Below, one piece after another: positions 7,600-14,335 of a stretch of 16,450 nt of DNA; within the stretch, counting starts at the first letter, position 1; every line of letters starts with the position of its first letter. The notes below the pieces were generated by a model. The model did not search any database and had not been told where the DNA came from. It saw only the letters and a program-made list of their open reading frames with translations. Made by a program: the position numbers and the translations under genes. The DNA is from Omnitrophica bacterium GWA2_52_8 (GTDB taxonomy: Bacteria > Omnitrophota > Omnitrophia > Omnitrophales > Aquincolibacteriaceae): assembly GCA_001804025.1 (NCBI GenBank), contig MHFC01000110.1, positions 12,357 to 28,806 of the forward strand, written 5' to 3'.

Positions 7600-8025
7600 G
7601 TGAAGCCGTATCGTAAAGCTTATGTGCTGATCGCTCACGGGAGCCGTGCAAAAGAAAGCGGCGAGGCTTTCCGCGCGTTTACCCGTCAATTTCAAACGCT
7701 CTATCCGAAGCGCCGCGTTGTCGGGGCTTTTTTAGACTTAGAAAAACCCGACGTTCCGGAAGCCTTGGAAATCTGTGCCGCAGATAAAGTGCATGAAATC
7801 GTCATTGTTCCCTTGATGCTGTTTCCCGGCCGGCATGTTAAGACCGACATTCCGGTGTTGATTTCAAAGTTTAATGCCGGGCATCCTGAGATCGCCATCC
7901 ATTACGCGGGTCCCTTAGCGGATAATAAAATATTGCTGCGGCTGGTTTGTTCTCAGGCGGGGCGTACGCCGGTGCGAAAGTTAAAACGGGCGGGCAGGAA
8001 ATCCGATGCGGTCCCCGGCATTTAA
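7600..8025 (+). CDS. cbiX: CbiX-type sirohydrochlorin chelatase (short form)
   Basis: The 141-residue protein matches the small single-domain chelatases (CbiXS/SirB-like, about 120-145 residues) that insert cobalt, iron or nickel into sirohydrochlorin for cobalamin, siroheme or related cofactors in the cytoplasm. The HGSR motif carries His13, and PLMLFPGRHVKTDIP carries His79; these two histidines are the metal-handling pair of the family. The start is a GTG with AAGGA just upstream. The C-terminus is basic (from about residue 125), and short forms of this kind assemble as dimers that mimic the two-domain long forms. The next gene overlaps it by 20 bases and encodes a thioredoxin-like ferredoxin, a partner often found fused or adjacent to CbiX. 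No other tetrapyrrole genes are present, so which metal it uses is undetermined. Confidence 0.82.
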   Translation: MKPYRKAYVLIAHGSRAKESGEAFRAFTRQFQTLYPKRRVVGAFLDLEKPDVPEALEICAADKVHEIVIVPLMLFPGRHVKTDIPVLISKFNAGHPEIAIHYAGPLADNKILLRLVCSQAGRTPVRKLKRAGRKSDAVPGI

Positions 8026-8353
8026 GCCCTTCAAAAAACACATCCTGATTTGTACCGGCTCAAAGTGTGCGCCGGAAAAATCTCCGCAGCTCTACCAATT
8101 GCTTAAAGCGCGCTTGAAAGAATTGGGGTTGGATGAGGGTGCGGACCGGATTCAGCGCAGTCAATGCCAGTGTCTCGGTGTCTGTGAAGGAGGACCCATT
8201 GCGGCCGTTTATCCGGATTTTGTTTGGTATCATCACGTGACGCCGGAACTCTTAGAGAGGATTATCCGCGAACATTTGACGAAGGGAAAGCCGGTTATCG
8301 AAAACGTATTCTATGCGCCGCTGACAGAAGCGGCTGGTAATAAAAATTGTTAA
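8006..8353 (+). CDS. Thioredoxin-like (2Fe-2S) ferredoxin
   Basis: This 115-residue protein has the shape of a thioredoxin-fold [2Fe-2S] ferredoxin. HILICTGSKCA holds Cys16 and Cys21, and SQCQCLGVCEGGP holds Cys54, Cys56 and Cys60. The cluster is probably bound by one or both early cysteines and the C-x3-C pair (56/60), leaving one extra cysteine in the CQCLGVC stretch. VYPDFVWYHHVTPE after this is typical of the family. The ATG at 8006 lies inside the 3' end of the chelatase gene (20-base overlap) with AGGA six bases upstream, indicating translational coupling. It likely supplies electrons or redox chemistry in the same pathway as the chelatase, as inferred from coupling. The residues after about 100 (KPVIENVFYAPL) resemble the tail of ferredoxins associated with CbiX. 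Confidence 0.8.
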   Translation: MRSPAFKPFKKHILICTGSKCAPEKSPQLYQLLKARLKELGLDEGADRIQRSQCQCLGVCEGGPIAAVYPDFVWYHHVTPELLERIIREHLTKGKPVIENVFYAPLTEAAGNKNC

Positions 8354-8417
8354 GAGTGCTTGTTTGCGATATGTAACATCTTTCTGCTTTGAGAGTTACC
8401 TGTGCTAACCATGGTGC

Positions 8418-8445
8418 TTGACTCCCCCTCGGCGATTCATATAAT
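8418..8445 (+). promoter_or_regulatory. Strong sigma70-type promoter
   Basis: TTGACT (8418-8423) and a perfect TATAAT (8440-8445) are separated by 16 bases. Transcription would begin near 8452, about 45 bases before the DUF4870-like gene. The 143-base gap 8354-8496 contains no other clear element. Confidence 0.75.
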
Positions 8446-8496
8446 AGCCTAGCAACGTACTTATAAAGACTTATTTCAGAAAGGAAATGTGGATTT

Positions 8497-8838
8497 ATGT
8501 CCCCATCACCCGAAAGGACTTCCGGGCAGGATTCCGAGATTCAGGACGGCAAGTTTTTTGCTGCAATCGGTTACATTAATGTGCTTTGTTTCGTCCCTCT
8601 GCTCTTAAAAAAGAAAAATAATTTTGCCCAGTTTCACGGCAAACAAGCATTGGTGCTGTTCATTCTTGAAATTGCTGCGAGCATCCTGAAAGTGGTGCCC
8701 GCGTTGGGTGATTTGGTTTTTACGGTCGCGTTTGTATTGTTCGGCATTCTTTCTCTTGTCGGCGTCATGAAAGTGCTGATGGGGGAATATTGGGAAATGC
8801 CGGTGATTTTCGAAATTTCGAACCGTGTCAGCCTATGA
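8497..8838 (+). CDS. Small DUF4870/Tic20-like integral membrane protein
   Basis: This 113-residue protein has a polar N-terminal tail (about 25 residues), then hydrophobic stretches at about 26-44 (FFAAIGYINVLCFVPLLLK), 50-72 and 75-97. The pattern of PLLLKKK-x-N-x-FAQFHGKQALVLFI, then a gated hydrophobic region, then GEYWEMPVI matches the DUF4870/Tic20-like family, in which QFHxxQ between the first two membrane segments is the hallmark. Family proteins sit in the inner membrane; their function is mostly unknown, although plastid Tic20 takes part in protein import. Translation starts at the ATG at 8497, with AAGGA 11 bases upstream, a little distant, and GTGGATTT closer. It is the first gene after the strong promoter at 8418. 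Confidence 0.72.
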   Translation: MSPSPERTSGQDSEIQDGKFFAAIGYINVLCFVPLLLKKKNNFAQFHGKQALVLFILEIAASILKVVPALGDLVFTVAFVLFGILSLVGVMKVLMGEYWEMPVIFEISNRVSL

Positions 8839-8951
8839 GGTTGTTTTTGAAGTAGCCTTTTGTTGCTCGTACCAGCCTCCGGCCGCCTAATACCCGGCCG
8901 TCCTCCACGAGAGCGGCAAAAAATTCTGCACAAAGGACCGGTCATACCGCT

Positions 8952-10946
8952 ATGCTTTTAGGCAATAAAAAAAATCAGAAAAAAGATCAGAATTGGTGCA
9001 TCATTTTAAGTCCGATCACCAGCGAAATCGATAAAAAACAGGTCGCCCAGAGCATTTCCCAGGTTTTTTCACTGACCGCTGAGGAATCCACGGACCTTGT
9101 CAATAGCACGCCCATCATTCTTCTCGACAATTTGACCCGCGAAGTCGCCGGGCAGGTAAAAGAATATTTCCGTCCGTGCGGCGCTGAAATGGTGCTGACC
9201 AACGATACGTTTCTTAAGCGCAAATGTTACCGCACAGTTTGGCCCACGCCCCCCAATCTTTCATTTTTGCATGATTGGAAACCGAAAACGCCGCCGCAAA
9301 AACCCCAGGAAGAGCAGGTGCTTCAGCCGGAAGAAGCGCTCAACGAGCTGCGTTCGCTTGCGGAAATGTCAAAACAAGGCAAAGAGGCGGAGCAGGAACC
9401 GTTGGCGGCTGTCGGGCAATCTGCCGGCAGAAATGGGAAGGAAACGGCTGAAGAGGAAATGCTGTCCCGTCAGATCGACAGGGATGAAGAAGAACTGGCC
9501 AGGGAGCTGCAAAAATGGAAACACGAAAGTGTCCTCCTGCGCGATCAAGTAAACCGTCTCCAGTCCGAAACGACCCAGTTGCGCAAACGGCTGCATCTTG
9601 AGACCTCGCAGGTGCGTTCCGACCGTGAGGAAATTGTGCGCGATCAGCAAGGCAAGCTCCAAGAAACGCGCGCTTTGCTGATAAACATGGAAGAGAAATA
9701 TGAGGTTTTGAAGGAAGAGTATCAACAGGCCCGTGCGATTTTAGAAAGCAAGGTTGTGTCGACGGAAAAAGAGGTGAATCAAAAGAGAGACTTTTGGCAG
9801 GGGCGCATTCAGGAACTCGAGCAAACGCTGAATAGCTGGAAACAAGAAAGAGACCAGCTCGAAGAAATGATCCGGACAAAGGAAAATGAGCTTGGTTCGT
9901 CGCATGATGCGCTAAAAAAGACCAAGGACATGCTCAAGCAGGCCGAACACCTGACGCAGGACGAGCTTGCAAAATGGCAGAATAAAACACAGGACTTGGC
10001 TGAGACGACCGAAAGTTTGCGTAAGGAAAATCACAGTTTGACGGAAATCCTCCAGGATAAAGAGACGCAATTGCGCCAGCTGCACGAGGAATGCAATCAG
10101 TTACGGCGTTTGCTGCAGGATCGCATGGAGCAGGAATCGAAAGAAAATCAAAAAAGCAATTCCTCGGTTCAGCAGCTTAAGCAAGAGAATGAGGAGCTTA
10201 AGGTCGCGTTTGACCAAGTCCGCAAAGTTTTTGAAGACAGCAAGCAGCGCAATGAGACGATGGAGATGCTTCTGACCCAGAAGGTAAAGGATTATGAGCA
10301 GTCGGAATTGAATTGGCGCAAAGCGCTTGAAGAACAAGAAGCAAAATCCCGCAGCCTCCAGCAGCAATTCGAGGTACTTTACCGCCAGCTGGACGAGCTT
10401 AAAAGCCAGAACCAGCAATATCAGGATGTCCAAGAGAATGCGGCCTCCCGCCAAAAGGACCTCGAAAAAAACCAGTACCGGCTTTTGCAGGAGTTGGATA
10501 GCCGTACGCGCCTTGTCCAGGAATGGGAAACCCGCGGAAAAATGTGGGAAACGAAGGCTTCGGAATTGCATGCGGCTTATCAGAAACAGCAGACAATTTT
10601 AGACGAGACGTTTAAAATGCTCGATGTCCGCGAAAAGGATTTAACGGAAATGCGCCGCAAGATCCAAGCTTTGCAGGAGCGTCTGGAAGGCAGCACGGGA
10701 TTGGCGCAGCGTGAATTTTTAGTCCGTCATCTCACGGACAAGGAAAAAAACCTGAAACAGCTTGTCGGGCGTCAGGAAAAAATCGAGTCTGAAATCCGCG
10801 ACCGTGAAGCCGAAATGCGCGGGATTCTCTCGGAGCAAGAAGGCGTCGAAAAAGAAATTATCGAGTGCAAGCAGGTCTTGAGGCGTTTGCCGGAACATGA
10901 CAAGCCGTTAAATCCTCAATTAACGCCGGATAAACTTAAGCGTTAG
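8952..10946 (+). CDS. Large cytoplasmic coiled-coil protein with small N-terminal globular domain
   Basis: The 664-residue product is not assignable to a named family. Residues 1 to about 105 form a small alpha/beta domain (NWCIILSPITSEIDKKQVAQ through PPNLSFLHDW), with a helix-strand pattern a little like ribosomal L7/L12 C-terminal or ferredoxin-like folds. A Pro/Glu/Gln-rich linker covers about 105-160. From about 160 to 645 the sequence is almost unbroken heptad-rich coiled coil, dense in Glu, Gln, Lys, Leu and Arg, with very few Gly or Pro. There is no signal peptide or membrane segment. It could be a scaffold, a cytoskeletal filament-like protein or an SMC-like arm without the ATPase heads, but nothing in the sequence decides. 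The ATG at 8952 has only a distant AAAGGA. A hairpin with a T-run overlaps its stop codon. Confidence 0.72.
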   Translation: MLLGNKKNQKKDQNWCIILSPITSEIDKKQVAQSISQVFSLTAEESTDLVNSTPIILLDNLTREVAGQVKEYFRPCGAEMVLTNDTFLKRKCYRTVWPTPPNLSFLHDWKPKTPPQKPQEEQVLQPEEALNELRSLAEMSKQGKEAEQEPLAAVGQSAGRNGKETAEEEMLSRQIDRDEEELARELQKWKHESVLLRDQVNRLQSETTQLRKRLHLETSQVRSDREEIVRDQQGKLQETRALLINMEEKYEVLKEEYQQARAILESKVVSTEKEVNQKRDFWQGRIQELEQTLNSWKQERDQLEEMIRTKENELGSSHDALKKTKDMLKQAEHLTQDELAKWQNKTQDLAETTESLRKENHSLTEILQDKETQLRQLHEECNQLRRLLQDRMEQESKENQKSNSSVQQLKQENEELKVAFDQVRKVFEDSKQRNETMEMLLTQKVKDYEQSELNWRKALEEQEAKSRSLQQQFEVLYRQLDELKSQNQQYQDVQENAASRQKDLEKNQYRLLQELDSRTRLVQEWETRGKMWETKASELHAAYQKQQTILDETFKMLDVREKDLTEMRRKIQALQERLEGSTGLAQREFLVRHLTDKEKNLKQLVGRQEKIESEIRDREAEMRGILSEQEGVEKEIIECKQVLRRLPEHDKPLNPQLTPDKLKR

Positions 10947-10953
10947 TTTTTTT
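10921..10953 (+). terminator. Probable intrinsic terminator overlapping the stop codon of the coiled-coil gene
   Basis: TAACGC (10921-10926) pairs with GCGTTA (10940-10945), followed by GTTTTTTT (10946-10953). The stop codon TAG is in the 3' arm. The stem is only six pairs with a 13-base loop, so efficiency may be modest. Confidence 0.45.
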
Positions 10954-11012
10954 ACCGCCCCCCCCTGAACAACAAGACCAGAACGGAAGCCGGCATCATT
11001 GACCGCAGGCAT

Positions 11013-11417
11013 ATGATTGAGCTCGAATTAAACAAAATTAAAGTTGATGAAACGCGAAACGAGCAAATGATCATATTCCGCGAGAAAAAAGGGGTCCGTT
11101 TTCTGCCCATTGTCATCGGCGTTTCCGAGGTGAACGCCATCAAGCTGAAATTAAGCGGGGTTAAAACGCCGCGGCCGCTTACCCACGACCTCCTCTTGGA
11201 AGTTTCCCAAAAACTGGGGGCTTTGCTGGAAAAAATCGTCATTGATGACCTTGCGCAAAATACTTTTTTTGCCAAGCTCCACTTCAAGACAAAAAAAGGA
11301 GAAAAAATTGTTGTGGATGCCCGCCCTTCCGACAGCGTTGCGCTTGCCCTGCGGGCGGAAGCCCCGATTTATGCCGAAGAAAAGGTGTTCAAGCAAGCGT
11401 CGGTTGCGGATGTTTGA
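11013..11417 (+). CDS. Bifunctional nuclease domain (BFN/DUF151) protein
   Basis: This 134-residue protein is a near-textbook DUF151/BFN domain. It has the N-terminal strand pattern ELNKIKVDE, LPIVIGVSEVNAIKL, then PRPLTHDLLLEV at about residues 52-63 and DARPSDSVALALR at about 102-114. DUF151 domains are described in plants and mycobacteria as having RNase/DNase activity, and in Thermotoga a related protein has been solved structurally; in most bacteria the role is unknown. It is cytoplasmic with no signal. The ATG at 11013 has a GCAGGC sequence just ahead. It lies between the coiled-coil gene and thioredoxin reductase, 43 bases before the latter, possibly in one transcript with it. Confidence 0.93.
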   Translation: MIELELNKIKVDETRNEQMIIFREKKGVRFLPIVIGVSEVNAIKLKLSGVKTPRPLTHDLLLEVSQKLGALLEKIVIDDLAQNTFFAKLHFKTKKGEKIVVDARPSDSVALALRAEAPIYAEEKVFKQASVADV

Positions 11418-11460
11418 GATTCGTTTTTACTCATAATCGAAAAAAATAAACGGCCGAAGA

Positions 11461-12387
11461 ATGATGAAATTATACGACACAGTGATTATCGGAGGAGGCG
11501 GTTCGGGATTGACGGCCGCCTTGTATGCATCGCGCGCAAGACTGTCGACGCTTCTGCTGGAAAAGCTGACGCCCGGCGGTCAGATCGCGCTCACGGATTT
11601 GGTTGAAAATTATCCGGGGTTTCCGGAGGGTGTTTTGGGCCCCGAAATATCGCAGCGCATGGAGCAGCAAGCCAAACGCTACGGGACCGAAATTATTTAC
11701 CGGGAAGCGAAATCGATTGTCCGAAAGGACAAAAGTTTTGAAATTAACACGGCAAAAGAATCTTTTGAGGCTAAATCCATCATCCTGGCCTCGGGAGCCT
11801 CATTTCGCATGCTGGGGGCTCCTGGAGAAAAGGAATTGACCGGCAGGGGAGTTTCTTATTGCGCAACCTGCGACGGCGCTTTTTTTAATAACAAGGAGAT
11901 CGTTGTTGTCGGCGGCGGGGATTCGGCGATGCAGGAAGGTATTTTTTTAACGCGCTTTGCGACCAAGGTTACGGTTATCCACCGCCGTGACAAGCTGAGG
12001 GCCAGCCCGATCTTGCAAGAAAGGGCGCGCCAAAATCCTAAAATTGAATTTATTTGGAATACCGTCATTGAGACCATTGAGGGGGATAAGAAGGTTGAAG
12101 GGGTTGTTTTGAAGCAGGCGGAAACCGGAGAAAAAAAGAAGTTTAAAACCGACGGAGTTTTTGTCTTCATCGGGCACGAGCCCAACAGTAAGTTTGTGAA
12201 AGGGTTTGTAGATTTGAATGAACAGGGTTATGTTAAAACGGACGCACATTTGCAGACTTCCGTGGCGGGTGTCTTCGCTGCCGGAGAAATCCGGGAGGGC
12301 GCGGTTAAGCAGCTTGTTGCCGCATGCGGTGAAGGCTGTGAAGCCGCCCTTGCTGTCCAAGCCTATCTGGAAGAGCACTTTGGCTGA
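11461..12387 (+). CDS. trxB: Thioredoxin reductase (NADPH)
   Basis: This 308-residue flavoprotein reduces thioredoxin with NADPH in the cytoplasm. It has the FAD dinucleotide motif IIGGGGSGLTAALYASRA (residues about 9-26), the redox pair in CATC (Cys134, Cys137, with DGAFF behind), the NADPH-binding GGGDSAMQEG, and a C-terminal FAD motif GVFAAGEIREGAVKQ. The fingerprint fits the low-molecular-weight class. In the last motif the usual Asp of AAGD is Glu. The first FAD loop is GGGGSG rather than the common GSGPAG. Neither change rules out function. The start is an ATG-ATG doublet at 11461; the second ATG (11464) is an alternative. The thioredoxin-fold lipoprotein that follows overlaps or nearly abuts it, suggesting a shared operon for thiol redox balance. 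Confidence 0.93.
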   Translation: MMKLYDTVIIGGGGSGLTAALYASRARLSTLLLEKLTPGGQIALTDLVENYPGFPEGVLGPEISQRMEQQAKRYGTEIIYREAKSIVRKDKSFEINTAKESFEAKSIILASGASFRMLGAPGEKELTGRGVSYCATCDGAFFNNKEIVVVGGGDSAMQEGIFLTRFATKVTVIHRRDKLRASPILQERARQNPKIEFIWNTVIETIEGDKKVEGVVLKQAETGEKKKFKTDGVFVFIGHEPNSKFVKGFVDLNEQGYVKTDAHLQTSVAGVFAAGEIREGAVKQLVAACGEGCEAALAVQAYLEEHFG

Positions 12388-12424
12388 CGCCACTGCGCCG
12401 CCGGGTGCCTGTGGGCTTCACGTC

Positions 12425-12949
12425 GTGAAATGGCCCCGCAGAGCCGGGTTCCATGCCTTGATCCGGCTTTTACTGGCAGTTTTAATTCTTTCGGGGTGCG
12501 GAAATCCGCATATCGGAAGTTCTACGGCGCCTGATTTCTCTTTGGAGGCGTTGCCGGTCGGGGAAACTCAGGGAACTGCCGCGAACCCGGTCAAACTTTC
12601 CGAAATTTATGCGGCATCCCCGGTATTACTTGTGTTCTGGGCGAGTTGGTGCCCTTCATGCCGTGAAGAAATTCCGGTTCTCAATGCATGGCACAAGGGC
12701 TATGCGGCACTCGGACTTAAAATTTTCGGCGTTAACGTACAGGAAAATCCGGAGCGCGTCGCCGCTTTTACGGCCGAAACGCCGATTTATTACCCGATCT
12801 TGTTGGACCGGGATGCCGCCGTGGCGGGTGATTACGGCCTGATGGGGGTGCCTGCATCCGTCCTTGTTGCAAAAGGCGGCAAGATTCTTTATTATGGCTT
12901 CTCGTTGCCTAAGAACATTGAAGAGCTGTTGAGTGTTCCGAGTGTTTGA
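12425..12949 (+). CDS. TlpA/ResA-type thioredoxin-fold lipoprotein
   Basis: The protein is an envelope thiol-disulfide oxidoreductase of the TlpA/ResA type. With the GTG start at 12425 it is 174 residues: MKWPRRAG is a basic start, then a hydrophobic core and lipobox LSGC with Cys25 as the lipid attachment site, placing it at the periplasmic membrane face. The redox motif is WCPSC (Cys76, Cys79) inside FWASWCPSCREEIPVLN, and GVPASVLV near the C-terminus supplies the cis-proline. The family reduces disulfides during cytochrome c maturation or keeps envelope thiols reduced. The reading frame runs back to 12218 within trxB, so the start is uncertain: a TTG at 12380 would overlap trxB by eight bases and has GGAAGAG upstream. 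GTG 12425 gives the cleaner signal peptide. Its neighbour trxB makes a redox partnership plausible, although electrons would need a membrane carrier such as CcdA. Confidence 0.88.
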   Translation: MKWPRRAGFHALIRLLLAVLILSGCGNPHIGSSTAPDFSLEALPVGETQGTAANPVKLSEIYAASPVLLVFWASWCPSCREEIPVLNAWHKGYAALGLKIFGVNVQENPERVAAFTAETPIYYPILLDRDAAVAGDYGLMGVPASVLVAKGGKILYYGFSLPKNIEELLSVPSV

Positions 12950-13006
12950 ATTTTGCATTGAATAAAGCCCCGGTGATTTGTCGTCCGGCAAACATGCAGA
13001 GGAGAA

Positions 13007-13321
13007 ATGCCTGTGGCATCCGATCGTGACAAGAATTTTGATCACCAAATGAATCAACTATTACTTTTGTTGCGTAAGCTCCTCAAAAATATCCCCTTGC
13101 AGGAAGACATGGCAAAAAAATGGGCGTTTTCGGAAAAGGACTCCAATTTTAATTTAAACGTTTGCTTTTTTAATTTCTTTCCCATGACGGCGGAAGAATG
13201 GGATGAGATCGAAGAACTCTACGAAAACTATTTTTCCCACGAAGATTCGGGGCATGATCTCTCTTCGCAATTAACGCTTTCGGACCTCGAGTTTCTCAAA
13301 CGGCACGGAATTCAATTTTAA
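13007..13321 (+). CDS. Hypothetical 104-residue protein
   Basis: I cannot assign this protein. It is rich in Leu, Asn, Phe and Glu, with an amphipathic leucine-rich helix at about residues 12-28 (DHQMNQLLLLLRKLLKN), then a middle section NVCFFNFFPMTAEEWDEIEE, and a conserved-looking end (LSDLEFLKRHGIQF). There is no signal peptide or membrane segment long enough to span a bilayer. AGAGGAG precedes the ATG at 13007 closely, while a GTG at 13013 would be better spaced. Its tidy start and lack of an overlapping rival frame make it a likely real gene. Confidence 0.65.
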   Translation: MPVASDRDKNFDHQMNQLLLLLRKLLKNIPLQEDMAKKWAFSEKDSNFNLNVCFFNFFPMTAEEWDEIEELYENYFSHEDSGHDLSSQLTLSDLEFLKRHGIQF

Positions 13322-13395
13322 GCACTTGTGTCATAAGTTTACCTGGGGACGGCCTGAATAAAGTCAGGGGGCTGTTCGTCTGGGTGCCAGGTGCT
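13321..13395. repeat. Imperfect palindromic repeat-like element between the 104-residue gene and the DUF547 gene
   Basis: ACCTGG (13341-13346) is matched by CCAGGT (13387-13392), and AGCAC at 13321 by GTGCT at 13391. Inner segments GACGGCC and GGCTGTTCGTC can pair in part. The CCTGGGGAC and GGTGCCAGGTGC wording resembles the extragenic palindromic repeats found in many genomes with REP-type transposases. No copy elsewhere in the window was seen, so this is only a likeness. Confidence 0.3.
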
Positions 13396-13408
13396 GATTT
13401 TGACCCAA

Positions 13409-14335
13409 ATGAATCGATCTGACCGGACCGCGATGCAAACCTATTTAAGACCCGTAGCGCTATTCAGTCTTTTTTTCCTTGCGGCTCATGAATCCGTATG
13501 TTTATCGGCGCCCTCTGCCGAGGTCCAAACTCAGCCCCCGGGGAGCGAGACTGCACCCGCGGATGAAAGGCCGACCGGCCCGTTTGATCACTCTATTTGG
13601 GATCAATTCTTGAAGACTTATGTCAATGACGCCGGCGAAGTCGATTACGCGGGTGTCAAGGCGCATCCCGAGCTTCTGCAAAAATATCTGGAAGTAGTGG
13701 GGAGCATCCGGTTTAATTTTTTTCAAACATGGCTGCGCGAAGAAATACTCGCGCTGTTTATGAACCTCTATCATGCGGTCATCATACTGGCGGTCTCGCA
13801 GCATTATCCCGTTGGAAGTATTAATGATATTCCAGGCATTTGGGACATCGAAATGGTTTATGCCGGGCAGGCGCCTTACAGTCTCAATAAAATCCGCGAT
13901 GAAATGCTGATCAAAACCTACCGGGATGAAAAAATCCACCTTGCGCTTTCGTGCGGGGCCAAGAGCTGTCCGCGGCTTCAACGGGAGGCATTTACGGGAC
14001 CCAGGGTAGAAGGTCAGCTTTTTTTGGCAACGCGCGAATTCGTGAATAATCCGGATCAAGTTTCGATCGTGCCCGAAAAGAAGCAGGTCCAACTGTCGCG
14101 CATTTTCCTTTGGCACGGAAAAGACTTTCAGCTGGATTTTGGGGCGCTTGAAAACGACCGGAATCTTCCGGCTCAGGACTTTGCGGTCCTGTCGTTCCTT
14201 TATTATTATTTGGAAGACACCGCAAAAATCACTTTTTTGGATGACGGAAAATTTAAAATCAAGTATTTGCCGTTTGATTGGAATCTCAACGACTGGAAAA
14301 GAACACCGGCCGGGGATACGCCGGAAAAGCCATGA
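13409..14335 (+). CDS. Exported DUF547 domain protein
   Basis: This protein is about 308 residues long from the ATG at 13409; an ATG at 13433 gives a more compact signal peptide (MQTYLRPVALFSLFFLAAH) and is equally plausible, and neither has a good ribosome site. After a Pro/Thr/Glu-rich linker the DUF547 domain begins at FDHSIWDQFLKTYVND. The hallmark features are visible: AFMNLYHAV-like FMNLYHAVIILAV, the IWDIEMVYAGQAPYSLNKI segment, and IHLALSCGAKSCPRL, which carries the conserved Cys/His region, followed by LFLATREFVNN. DUF547 proteins are secreted or periplasmic and of unknown biochemical function, with a suspected papain/transglutaminase-like fold. Its stop codon TGA overlaps the ATG of the nitrilase gene, indicating translational coupling, so the two products may act in one pathway. 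Confidence 0.88.
   Translation: MNRSDRTAMQTYLRPVALFSLFFLAAHESVCLSAPSAEVQTQPPGSETAPADERPTGPFDHSIWDQFLKTYVNDAGEVDYAGVKAHPELLQKYLEVVGSIRFNFFQTWLREEILALFMNLYHAVIILAVSQHYPVGSINDIPGIWDIEMVYAGQAPYSLNKIRDEMLIKTYRDEKIHLALSCGAKSCPRLQREAFTGPRVEGQLFLATREFVNNPDQVSIVPEKKQVQLSRIFLWHGKDFQLDFGALENDRNLPAQDFAVLSFLYYYLEDTAKITFLDDGKFKIKYLPFDWNLNDWKRTPAGDTPEKP

Noticed and set aside
8877..8900. Hairpin from two CGGCCG copies in the gap before the coiled-coil gene
   Set aside because: Each hexamer is self-complementary, so pairing is expected of any two copies; no T-run follows.
9340..9879. 179-codon minus-strand open frame
   Set aside because: It lies fully antisense to the coiled-coil gene and its translation is low-quality, rich in Ser, Pro and Cys with no domain.
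10101..10571. 156-codon minus-strand open frame within the coiled-coil gene
   Set aside because: It is a leucine-rich mirror image of Glu/Gln/Lys-rich coiled-coil coding, with no ribosome site or recognisable motif.
12218..12424. N-terminal extension of the TlpA-type gene inside trxB
   Set aside because: The upstream residues are out-of-frame trxB coding with no signal character; the lipobox places the real start much later.
13502..14116. 204-codon minus-strand open frame inside the DUF547 gene
   Set aside because: The + strand frame carries the clear DUF547 motifs, and the antisense frame has none.
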